A program made the translations under genes and the position numbers. Shown here one piece after another: positions 22,742 through 31,945 of a stretch of DNA of 64,000 bases. Position 1 is the stretch's first letter. Each line of letters begins with the position of its first letter. Origin of the DNA: an uncultured Methanobacterium sp. Lineage in GTDB: Archaea; Methanobacteriota; Methanobacteria; Methanobacteriales; Methanobacteriaceae. The notes below the pieces were generated by a model, which saw nothing but the letters and a program-made list of their open reading frames with translations, was not told the origin of the DNA and searched no databases. The stretch spans positions 1,093,501 through 1,157,500 of the forward strand of contig NZ_OY762552.1 of NCBI RefSeq assembly GCF_963666025.1, in the 5' to 3' direction.

Positions 22742-23128
22742 CTATTCAAACTCTTTTAGTTCTTTTTTTATTTTCTCTTTCATGTGTCTAACACAAATTT
22801 CTCCGTTTTCATCCAATCTAGACACATCAGTGGGTTTTAAACCAGCTTCATTGAGTTCTTCCATAACATTGATGTTTTTAACTGGTTTGACACCTTTTTG
22901 TTCCAGTATCTTTAGGGTACAGTCACCATCACAGCCACTTAAGGCTACGATGGGATATTTTCTAATTAAATTTCTAAATCCATCCCTATCAGCAGAGGTA
23001 GCGCCCATACAAATAGATATGGTGTTATCAGTTTCTGCAACTGTATCTGCCGATGTTATGCGGGCTACTAAACCATATGGGCTCATCCCACTACATGCAG
23101 CCAGAGCCACTTTCTTTTTCTCACTCAT
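22742..23128 (-). CDS. DGC-motif putative zinc-binding protein
   Basis: This 128-aa protein contains the DGC-family pattern VALSGCDGDCTLKILE near residues 60-75, plus Cys in ACSGMSPYG and SICMGATS. These conserved Cys residues are predicted to bind zinc or another thiophilic metal. The family often lies near arsenic and metal genes. Here it sits between arsM and arsR, 119 nt downstream of arsM on the same strand, which suggests an accessory role in arsenic handling. Biochemical function is unknown. The start has an AGGGGATATTTAAA leader. Confidence 0.8.
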   Translation of the reverse strand: MSEKKKVALAACSGMSPYGLVARITSADTVAETDNTISICMGATSADRDGFRNLIRKYPIVALSGCDGDCTLKILEQKGVKPVKNINVMEELNEAGLKPTDVSRLDENGEICVRHMKEKIKKELKEFE

Positions 23129-23247
23129 TTTAAATATCCCCTAGAATACTCAATAACGATCTCCCAAATGGTATTCAGTAATGTCTCTCATGTGTAATTC
23201 GGTTAATATCTCTTAAGTGTATTCAGTTAATTATTATATCTTGAGTT

Positions 23248-24957
23248 TTAACAACCGGATTTAGAATTCTTGAGAGCCAATTTTGCATTCATTTTATCAA
23301 ATTTATTTTTAACATGATGGTATCCTTTCTCGTCAAATGGACAGTCTTCTATACAGTAAGTACAGCCCTGACTACAACCTATACATCGTTTTTGTATGAA
23401 TTCTATCTCTTTAGAACCACAGCAGCTATCGGTTTCCATCAGTGCTTTTTCAGGACAGGCTTTGATACATTTACCACATTTTTCACAGTAATCAGCTATC
23501 CATGAATGGTTATCATCATTTTTTAGGGGTAAATTTTCTATACTGGTGAATATAGCTGATATCTTTTGCCGGGGTCCAAGTTCAGGACTTATTAAAAGAC
23601 CACTCTGCCCTATCCAACCCAAACCTGCGTTCTGACCAAGCTGTGAGAAGCCTACCATGCTCCCATAGGGGTGAGCAACCTGAGTTGCAAAGCCATTTGC
23701 TCGGATAAAGTCCGAGAGTGCGTAGGTTATGTTGCCCAGTTTTGCGTAGGTTGCATCATTTAATTGCTGTGCTTCTGGACCGGGAGGTGCTTTGATAATA
23801 TTTTTACCCATTTCTAGAGTTAAAACAATTGCATTAGGATAAAGAGGTTCTTCTGTATGGATTAATTCAGGAACAACTTGTGTATATCCTATACTTACAA
23901 TGCCCATTGCGTGGGCAAATTTCTCAAAACCTTCTAAAAAATCAGGACCAGCCCTATTTTTAGGTTCATCCGGATTTTTTACCAGTGATTGATCCGGGAA
24001 TTCTCCTCCACACCCACATCCGCATTCATCACTTTTTTCTGAATCTGTTTCAGGTTGCTTATCTCCGGTTCCCCCACAACATCCCAGATCCTCATCTGGT
24101 TCTTTTTCAGAGGACCTTTCAGTACTTTCTCCACAACATTCAGGTTTATCACTATTTACTGTTTCTACTTTTAGAGCCCTTACCTGTACACTGGTTATTT
24201 TCCCCACCAGCCGTTCATCCATGTTGGGTTCTGTAAAAAAGTGCTGTTCAATGATTTCAACATCTTTAAACCCTGCTTTTTTTATGGTTTCCATGTAATC
24301 TTGTTTTTCCATGGCCCCGGCAGTGCATTCGGACCATGCCTGGAAGCTTTTACGGATTCCCTCTGGAAGTTCTCCCTCTGTAACTATATCTGATATTAAT
24401 ATTCTGCCACCATCTTTTAAAACCCTGAAAACTTCTTTAAATGCTACAGACTTGTTTGGTGTGAGGTTTATAACACAGTTACTGATTATTACATCGATGG
24501 AATCATCTTCAATGGGTAAATTCTCGATTTCACCCAGTTTAAACTCCACATTCAGATAACCACCAGTTTCAGCATTTTGGAGGGCAGTTTTCACCATTTC
24601 TTCGGTCATATCTACCCCGATGACCTTCCCTGCATCACCTACTTTATTGGCAGCCAAAAAAACATCTATTCCCCCACCGGATCCAAGGTCTAAAACTGTT
24701 TCACCCTTTTCTATCTCTGCCAATGCTGTGGGGTTACCGCATCCCAGACCAAATATGGCATCTGCAGGGATGTTTTTGATCTCCTCATCAGAATAACCTA
24801 CTGCTTTGGCTTGCATGATTATGCCGTCCATTTCAGTTCCAGAGCAGCATGAGCAGGAGGAAGAATCTGTTTTAGTGGCAATTTTTGAATATCTTTCTTT
24901 CACAAAGTCTTTTATTTCTTTTTCTTTCAAATTGTCCAACCACCCTGTTAATTTCAT
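23248..24957 (-). CDS. arsM: Arsenite methyltransferase fused to QueG-like 4Fe-4S domain
   Basis: Residues 1-265 are an As(III) S-adenosylmethionine methyltransferase: Cys at 35-38, C73 in GLGCGNPTA, SAM motif VLDLGSGGGIDVF, C161 in SNCVINLTPNK and C211 in WSECTAGAM match the ArsM arsenic-binding cysteines. Residues 266-340 form a linker with Cys pairs at 274-275, 293-294 and 312/314/316. Residues 340-569 resemble QueG and reductive-dehalogenase-type iron-sulfur proteins (AGLGWIGQSGLLI), with ferredoxin Cys sets at 491/494/497/501 and 525/528/532/535/539. The protein ends in Cys. It is about twice normal ArsM length. The extra part could supply electrons during the methylation cycle; that is inference. 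Confidence 0.88.
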   Translation of the reverse strand: MKLTGWLDNLKEKEIKDFVKERYSKIATKTDSSSCSCCSGTEMDGIIMQAKAVGYSDEEIKNIPADAIFGLGCGNPTALAEIEKGETVLDLGSGGGIDVFLAANKVGDAGKVIGVDMTEEMVKTALQNAETGGYLNVEFKLGEIENLPIEDDSIDVIISNCVINLTPNKSVAFKEVFRVLKDGGRILISDIVTEGELPEGIRKSFQAWSECTAGAMEKQDYMETIKKAGFKDVEIIEQHFFTEPNMDERLVGKITSVQVRALKVETVNSDKPECCGESTERSSEKEPDEDLGCCGGTGDKQPETDSEKSDECGCGCGGEFPDQSLVKNPDEPKNRAGPDFLEGFEKFAHAMGIVSIGYTQVVPELIHTEEPLYPNAIVLTLEMGKNIIKAPPGPEAQQLNDATYAKLGNITYALSDFIRANGFATQVAHPYGSMVGFSQLGQNAGLGWIGQSGLLISPELGPRQKISAIFTSIENLPLKNDDNHSWIADYCEKCGKCIKACPEKALMETDSCCGSKEIEFIQKRCIGCSQGCTYCIEDCPFDEKGYHHVKNKFDKMNAKLALKNSKSGC

Positions 24958-25071
24958 ATATCCAAATATATCAATATATAGATAAATTGATGAGAATCCT
25001 TATAAACTTTACTGTCAAACATGACCATTCAAAAATAGTGATGTTAAAAATCACAATCAAAAAAATTAAAT

Positions 25072-27513
25072 CTAAATCAACTTCTGACAAATAAGAGACG
25101 AAGATATCCAGGCATATTCCTTCTGGTAATCATTGAGACTGACGAACGAAACTGCTGATAAAGTGTAGGATAATAATCCCAGAAGATATTGGGATATATC
25201 TTCATCTAAGAGAGTTATCATATTACCGTACTCCCTCACCCTGCGTATACACTGAAATGCCTTGATAATATCTGAATTATCAAAATTTAATGAAATATCA
25301 TTGGATTTGAGGGGTATATGGGGTATGTCACTGAGATTTTCAGCATCAATAAACTGTCCTTCCAATTCAAGGATGTACTTTAATTTTTCCAAAGAATTTA
25401 CATCCACACATTCCAGTTTGAAGGCAGTTTCCAGTTTAGCCACATCACGGAGGATGTGAGAATACCGGGTGGCGGCAAAGTCAATGAGCCACATATTCAG
25501 ATCATCATCCATGAGCACGTTTCTCAGGTTCAGATCACCATGGGTGGAGGTTTCATAGGCACTGACTGATTGGGACCTGCGTTCATTCATTACCTTCTCC
25601 ACAAAGTACAGTGGATTTATGGATTTTCCAAGATCATGTGGCAGTTCAACGTACTTATCACCAGATGTGACCCCAAATTTCTCCAATGAAAAACTTTTGA
25701 TATTATCATACTTAAAGAAAAAGTCGTACTCCTCATAAAGGAACAGTTCTTTTAGCTTGGGTTGCCCATACCAGCTACGAAGTACGTTTCTGAAGAGTTT
25801 ATCCAGTGCAGTTAGAACCTCTCCAGTGTCATGGGAAGCATAGTAATCTTCCATAGTTTTTATGGTGCCCTCCCTACCATTTATACCCACAAAGTTGTAC
25901 AATATCCCACCGTCTTCCCCTATTCTACGCTTGTCTATGATTTGTGTGGCGTTATTTTGTATGTAACGTTTCACATGGTCTTCATATCCTCTAAGCTCGT
26001 CCCCTAATTCAAACCATGGTCCCAGTTTCATTACAAATGGCATTTCCTTCCTACCGGAGCGATCCCATGCATCCACCTTGAACACTGCCGAACCACTGTA
26101 CCCCCCTGTAATTGGAGTTAGGAAAATTTCTGCTGCATCCGAAAATATTTTACTGGTTATATCCTGGAATGTATCATTCCATCTTTCACATTCACCCTGC
26201 ACTGTTATTTCCTGTTTTTTTTCAAAAGTAATATCTGATATATATGAAACACCAATTAAAGCTTTTTTCAGCCGGGAATTATCCAAAAGATGACACATGT
26301 CTAGAAATTCCCCATTCTGGACGATTTTTCGTATCTGCCCATCCAGGTCCCTATTTTTATTCAGGGGAATGTGTTTGAAGACCACTGCATGGTTATGGAG
26401 TAACATGTCCTTGTTTCCAATGTTGGCAGGGTGCAGGTAAAACAGGGCGCCCAGTGCATCTTCATCAAAGTTTGATAGATCACTTGCCAGATCAACACCC
26501 ACCCCAAAACTTACCATAGTCTCACCATGAAACAGGGTTTTAGTGCTTATATTCATCCAGGACTGGATATTATTGGGATCCATGATCATTTCACGGTTTT
26601 TGGGGGCGAATTTTTTGATGGGTGATATTTTAATTCCTGAACTATATATTTCCCCAATATCTGCCTGGATTGCCAGGCTGATGATGCCCTTAAATGAAGG
26701 CCTCATTTTACGGGCCATCTGAAAAAGGGATGAGTAAAGTTCATCCATGCTGAACCCTTCACTGGTTTTAGATTCTGCAAATATGATATCATTGAACTTT
26801 CCATCCAGTGCCGCGTTAAATCCGGTGTGAATGGTGACCATTCCAGTGTCTGTTGCTGGTATTAAAAAATCAGGAGTATTATGTCCATCAGTGGGTAGCC
26901 AGACCATGGTGCCTCCAATGGTGATCATTTCCCCCATGATCTCTATGAAGTCATTCATGTTCTCACCCAGCCCTCCCAGTCCAATGGAATATTCTGTATC
27001 GGAGAACTTCCGGGAATAGATAGTATCCTCTTCTAACTGGGCGTTAAGTACATTGGAGATATCACCAACCACTTTTAATTTAGAATCAGTGGATGATACA
27101 TTCAGTATGGTTAAAGAAATCTGTTCATCAGCGTAGTGTGGGAGGTTGGCCCAGTCCACTGGTTCTGATTCAGTTGGAGACACTTGGAATTTCAGGGCAT
27201 CTTCCAGGGTAGGTTTCAGGGAAAAGATCTGATCAAATCCTGCCATTTTCAGAACCTCCAGAGGATAAGGTTTCACATTGCAAAGATGTATCATTCCACC
27301 CCTGTCTTTCAGGATTCTTTCGGTTCCAAGCAGGCTCCTGATACCCCCACTGCTCAGGTAACTGACATCGTTTAAGTTAAAAATAACCACTAAATCAGTA
27401 TCAGTGATAATGGTTTCTAGAGATTCGTTCAACTCCAGCGCACCGTAAGCATCCAATCTACCTTGAGGTGTTACTACCAAAACACCATTAACTCTTTTTG
27501 AAGTTATATCCAT
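25072..27513 (-). CDS. STAS domain - unknown domain - APH/TCAD9-like kinase protein
   Basis: This 813-aa protein is built from three parts. Residues 1-110 form a STAS domain (NGVLVVTPQGRLDAYGALEL, with LNDVSYLSSGGIRSLL near the usual phospho-Ser position). Residues about 125-435 are a domain I cannot name, with TDGHNTPDFLIP and GMVTIHTGFNAALDG; a link to PP2C-like phosphatases is possible but weak. Residues about 450-813 form an aminoglycoside-phosphotransferase-like kinase fold: ITGGYSGSAVFKV as glycine loop, H658-G-D660 with N665 in THGDLNLRN, and D678 in LIDFAATR. This matches the ternary-complex-associated TCAD9 type. It is probably a signalling protein; the target is unknown. Confidence 0.8.
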   Translation of the reverse strand: MDITSKRVNGVLVVTPQGRLDAYGALELNESLETIITDTDLVVIFNLNDVSYLSSGGIRSLLGTERILKDRGGMIHLCNVKPYPLEVLKMAGFDQIFSLKPTLEDALKFQVSPTESEPVDWANLPHYADEQISLTILNVSSTDSKLKVVGDISNVLNAQLEEDTIYSRKFSDTEYSIGLGGLGENMNDFIEIMGEMITIGGTMVWLPTDGHNTPDFLIPATDTGMVTIHTGFNAALDGKFNDIIFAESKTSEGFSMDELYSSLFQMARKMRPSFKGIISLAIQADIGEIYSSGIKISPIKKFAPKNREMIMDPNNIQSWMNISTKTLFHGETMVSFGVGVDLASDLSNFDEDALGALFYLHPANIGNKDMLLHNHAVVFKHIPLNKNRDLDGQIRKIVQNGEFLDMCHLLDNSRLKKALIGVSYISDITFEKKQEITVQGECERWNDTFQDITSKIFSDAAEIFLTPITGGYSGSAVFKVDAWDRSGRKEMPFVMKLGPWFELGDELRGYEDHVKRYIQNNATQIIDKRRIGEDGGILYNFVGINGREGTIKTMEDYYASHDTGEVLTALDKLFRNVLRSWYGQPKLKELFLYEEYDFFFKYDNIKSFSLEKFGVTSGDKYVELPHDLGKSINPLYFVEKVMNERRSQSVSAYETSTHGDLNLRNVLMDDDLNMWLIDFAATRYSHILRDVAKLETAFKLECVDVNSLEKLKYILELEGQFIDAENLSDIPHIPLKSNDISLNFDNSDIIKAFQCIRRVREYGNMITLLDEDISQYLLGLLSYTLSAVSFVSLNDYQKEYAWISSSLICQKLI

Positions 27514-27888
27514 GATTTACTCCCCTAAATTACATGAATTTGCAAATACTTTAAGATGTTAGTAAAATTATGAGGTTTTTACCATATATACTAATTTTTT
27601 ATCTAAATTTCCGGAATTAAAAACCGTTTAACATATTATTAAAGGATTATTTTGGTAATTATGACTTATTCATCCCTGAAAGTAAAATTTGACCAGAATA
27701 CTACGGTTTTTTTAAAACCTTTATTCTACAGTAGACTTCTCGTGTTTTTCTACTTCCCCAATAAGGCTAATTCCTGCCCGTAGTTTGTAAAAAGAGCTTT
27801 TTGATAAGAAAGGAAAACTTCGATTGATAAGAAATGAATCTTCGTTTGATAGAACGGAAAAAAATATATTTTCTCCTGTAGAATTAAA
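27514..27888. other. Intergenic region upstream of the STAS protein
   Basis: It holds the GGGGAGTAAATC ribosome binding site of the STAS gene (minus strand) and AT-rich promoter sequence. Around 27805-27860 the words GATTGATAAGAAA and GTTTGATAGAA recur. No gene was seen. Confidence 0.4.
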
Positions 27889-27931
27889 ATTAAAAAAAAT
27901 AATAAAAAGAGACTACTTTGATGTCTCTTTT
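27889..27931 (-). terminator. Intrinsic terminator overlapping a stop codon
   Basis: On the minus strand AAAAGAGAC/GTCTCTTTT (9 bp, 27905-27913 with 27923-27931) encloses a 9-nt loop and is followed by TTATTATTTTTTTT. The stop codon of the gene ending at 27913 lies within the hairpin. Confidence 0.8.
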
Positions 27932-28848
27932 ACTGAGCTAGGGTTTTTCCTTGAATTTATTCTAAATCCAAAAAGCACCCTGAACATGTTCCTGAATGGT
28001 TTCCGGTATATGTGGAAGTGGATCAAGGTCCCCACAACCATCAGAATTGATAACTCCACATGCCAGAAAGTTAAAGAAGGGTTTAATGCTGTTCTTATAC
28101 CCATATTTATCAAGAGCACCAAAATAACCCCCGTACCTCCACTTCCAAGGTATCCTGCAGTGAGGAGTAGATTCCATATCCTGCGATGCTTATTTCTTTT
28201 TAGAATTCCCTTTTTAAACAGGAAATGTGTAATGAGGTAACCACCTATAATCAACATGCTTATGGGCAGGACAAAGTAATTGTTTGTATCTCCATTAAGG
28301 TTTCCAGAGTCTAAACTGGGAGAATCCGATACTGTGGTGGCATTTGTATCAACTTGATCCTGTACCTGAGTATCTGCATTGGCTCCGTTTCCATGTCCAC
28401 TGTCCACTGTGGTGGTAGATGTATCATCTGGCGAGGTAGTAGTGGTTTCGGTGGTAGATGTATCGGTAGCGGTAACTGGTGTTGCCTGGGAAAAATCACA
28501 GATCCCATCCCCACCTATATCCATGTAGCGGGAACATTGCCCTGGAAAGGGGTCATTCACCATTCCGTAGGGGCAAGTGGTGGCACATGAAGAAGACATG
28601 GTACTGGCAGCTATGAATGGAATTGTAGAACCTGCTACAAGGAGTTTCTGCTTTAAGGAACCAGTTTCTAATGTGGATTTTATATTTTCTTTTGATAAGG
28701 CAGATTTTAGCTTATCATTTAATGAAGCATTTTTTAGTTTATCCCTTGATAATTTAAATCGAAACTTATCCTTTAATGAGGCAGATTTCAACTTATCCTT
28801 TGATTTAGAAGTATCATCTGATAGTTGCTGAGTAACTTTTCCAATCAT
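27913..28848 (-). CDS. Membrane protein with Lys-rich repeats and Cys-rich exported motif
   Basis: This 311-aa protein falls into four parts. Residues 15-70 are basic with recurring words (DKLKSAS, DKFRFKLS, DKLKNAS, DKLKSAL). Residues about 70-85 form a signal-like hydrophobic helix. The next stretch holds SSSCATTCPYGMVNDPFPGQCSRY then GDGICDFSQ, here in shortened words, a Cys pattern (C-x3-C-x9-C...C) seen in iron-sulfur-associated membrane proteins, followed by a Thr/Ser/Asp-rich linker. Residues about 195-295 are four membrane helices with WHVELS and HFHIYRKP. That last part is paralogous to the upstream gene at 28845, which it overlaps by 4 nt. Heme or iron-sulfur binding is possible; the function is unknown. 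Confidence 0.72.
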   Translation of the reverse strand: MIGKVTQQLSDDTSKSKDKLKSASLKDKFRFKLSRDKLKNASLNDKLKSALSKENIKSTLETGSLKQKLLVAGSTIPFIAASTMSSSCATTCPYGMVNDPFPGQCSRYMDIGGDGICDFSQATPVTATDTSTTETTTTSPDDTSTTTVDSGHGNGANADTQVQDQVDTNATTVSDSPSLDSGNLNGDTNNYFVLPISMLIIGGYLITHFLFKKGILKRNKHRRIWNLLLTAGYLGSGGTGVILVLLINMGIRTALNPSLTFWHVELSILMVVGTLIHFHIYRKPFRNMFRVLFGFRINSRKNPSSVKETSK

Positions 28849-29177
28849 GATTTCACCCTCCTCTTGGCAGGGATGAAGGTGGTTTTAGCTGATTTCCAGT
28901 AGGTGTGGATGTGGAAAATTGTTACCAGAGCCAGGGTTATTCCCACTTCAACATGCCAGTAAAGCAGTTGAGGATTGATTGGTAATTTCACCCCGAATTC
29001 CATAAATAACAGCAGGATGAAACCTGCTCCAGCAGATATCAGGAATGCAATTCCAATTATAAAGTTCCATATATTGACGTGTAACGCTTTTTTGATTAAA
29101 TTCATTCTGTATAGGCTGTAAGTGAATAAATAGCCCCCTATAAAAGGCAGGGCCGGTAAGATCATATCATAAACCAT
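28845..29177 (-). CDS. Small four-helix membrane protein, paralogue of its neighbour
   Basis: This protein of about 110 aa has four hydrophobic helices. Segments GGYLFTYSLYR, IWNFIIG, YWHVEVGITLALV and FHIHTYWKSAKTTF line up with the C-terminal third of the following gene. Conserved His residues in WHVE and HIHTYW near membrane borders could ligate heme, as in cytochrome b-like DUF4405 proteins. I use the ATG at 29177, since GGGGGAGCATTT precedes it; the in-frame ATG at 29228 lacks such a site. The stop overlaps the next start by 4 nt, so the two proteins are probably subunits of one complex. Confidence 0.7.
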   Translation of the reverse strand: MVYDMILPALPFIGGYLFTYSLYRMNLIKKALHVNIWNFIIGIAFLISAGAGFILLLFMEFGVKLPINPQLLYWHVEVGITLALVTIFHIHTYWKSAKTTFIPAKRRVKS

Positions 29178-29230
29178 AAATGCTCCCCCGAAATTTTTTT
29201 TAATTTTGTATTTTAGTTTTGAATGCAATG

Positions 29231-29330
29231 ATTGCAGGCCTTGAAACTAAACTAAAAATATTATGCGAAATTTAAACAATTTAAGACCTAAATATTAGTT
29301 TAAATATAGTTTAAGGCCTGAATTTGCAAT
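29231..29330. repeat. Long imperfect inverted repeat in a divergent promoter region
   Basis: CAGGCCTT (29235-29242) pairs with AAGGCCTG (29313-29320). The arms continue inward through AAACTA/TAGTTT and AACT/AGTT to AATATT/AATATT, and outward to ATTG/CAAT with an unpaired AATTTG-side insert. About 28 nt separate the innermost arms. It lies between the divergent membrane-protein and secreted-protein genes. Confidence 0.6.
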
Positions 29331-29562
29331 ACACTACTAAATAGTTCAACTATATAAAAGTAATTATTCCAAGATTATACCCAAATCTTTCCATAATTAC
29401 ATCCAATTATTCATTTTAAGATTAAAAAGAATAATTTAGTCCTATATACAATTCTGGGTATTTTTATGGTGTAAAATGGGTGCGATCTGGGCATAAACTT
29501 GGAATAATCATTTATCTAATTACGGCCCAAGTTAAGCACACACACCATGGAGGTGAAAATTG

Positions 29563-29919
29563 ATGAACATTCCAAAAAAAGCAGCATTAATATGTGCACT
29601 AGTGATGATGATCAGCGTAGTTCCTGCCTTTGCATTGAATCAAACTGACAACAACACCACTACAGACCAAACCCAGGGCCAAAACTGTACTGGCAACCAG
29701 AACCAACACAAATATCAGAACAATCAGGGATCCTGTGATTCTGCTGGTGAAAATTGTGGAAGTTGTGACGGAGAACAACACCAGTACCAGTACGGACAGA
29801 AAAACAGTGCATCCGGAGCTTCAAACTGCGACCAGGGCCACCAGTACCAGTACGGACAGGGAAACAGTACCTCCGGCACTGAAAACTGTGACGGTACAAA
29901 CTGCAAAAAAACAAGCTAA
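29563..29919 (+). CDS. Secreted Gln/Cys-rich repeat protein
   Basis: This protein of about 118 aa has a clear signal peptide (KKAALICALVMMISVVPAFA, cut after Ala near residue 24). The mature part is low complexity: Asn/Gln/Thr-rich with regular single or paired Cys. A 20-aa unit with QYQYGQxNSxSGxxNCD is present twice, encoded by a 60-bp direct repeat (CACCAGTACCAGTACGGACAG at 29779 and 29839). It could be a cell-surface metal- or redox-binding polymer. The ATG at 29563 follows GGAGGTGAAAATTG. A hairpin terminator follows. No known family was recognised. Confidence 0.75.
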   Translation: MNIPKKAALICALVMMISVVPAFALNQTDNNTTTDQTQGQNCTGNQNQHKYQNNQGSCDSAGENCGSCDGEQHQYQYGQKNSASGASNCDQGHQYQYGQGNSTSGTENCDGTNCKKTS

Positions 29920-29925
29920 AACTGT

Positions 29926-29964
29926 GAAAGGTCATCAAAAATGACTTTTCATTCTTTATTTTTT
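29926..29964 (+). terminator. Hairpin terminator after the secreted protein gene
   Basis: GAAAGGTCAT (29926-29935) pairs with ATGACTTTTC (29941-29950) with one G-U pair and a CAAAA loop, followed by ATTCTTTATTTTTT. Confidence 0.8.
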
Positions 29965-30390
29965 AAAATAAGGTTAAAAACATTATTATCCTGAATTTTT
30001 TCAGGTTTAATTCTTAATTAAGGAATATCATGGAAAAGTTCTATTATGAATATCGTGGGGAAGAGAATGTGATGAATATTTAGTCCATCATACCAATCCT
30101 AAAATCCCTACCGACCGATTATAACTGCAATATCGAGATTAAAACCAGGCATACATTACAGTTCATTTTTTAAACTTCTCTTTTATTATAAATTAATTTT
30201 CATCGAATTATAAAAGTTAATCCGATTATGTAGAGTATTATAGAGATTATTTTTCAATGGATAATTGGATCCAAAGGATAAATATGTATTAATAACCGAC
30301 TAAATCTTGCAACCAATACCTATTTTATGGATTAAATATATTTAGCACCTCTTTAAAATTATTATTTGTATATCAAATTACCAATATAAT
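29965..30390. other. Intergenic region before the first anion transporter
   Basis: AT-rich sequence without a convincing open frame or RNA. A TTTTTTCAGGTTTAATTC stretch follows the terminator. The promoter of the transporter occupies the last 100 nt before the gene and is listed separately. Confidence 0.35.
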
Positions 30391-30420
30391 GATTAATCGT
30401 TATGAAATAAGTATATATTA
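30391..30420 (+). promoter_or_regulatory. Promoter region of transporter copy 1 with GATTAATC dyad
   Basis: The 8-nt palindrome GATTAATC (30391-30398) lies 20 nt before a TATA-like GTATATATTA (30411-30420). The same arrangement precedes transporter copy 2. The site is placed like an upstream element of an archaeal promoter. Confidence 0.5.
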
Positions 30421-30492
30421 TGTCATGGTTCTAAGTAACCTGTTAAAATAAAGGGAGGCTTATAAACGAACATAAACTTAAAAGTTTTAGGA

Positions 30493-31845
<1,353 letters not shown>

Positions 31846-31877
31846 AAAAACTTCAAACAAGTGTATAAATCTAGAAG

Positions 31878-31910
31878 TGTAGAATTAAATTCTACATTTT
31901 TATTTATTTT
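31878..31910 (+). terminator. Terminator after transporter copy 1
   Basis: TGTAGAAT/ATTCTACA pair around a TAA loop (31878-31896), followed by TTTTTATTTATTTT. A near-identical element follows copy 2 (34867), so the duplication includes the terminator. Confidence 0.75.
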
Positions 31911-31945
31911 TTAAAATAAATTGAAAAAATGGGGAGTTTATAAAA

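Noticed and set aside
25072..27513. STAS/kinase protein as part of an antiphage or ter-type system
   Set aside because: TCAD9-like kinases are linked to ter complexes elsewhere, but no ter, nuclease or other defence genes are adjacent here.
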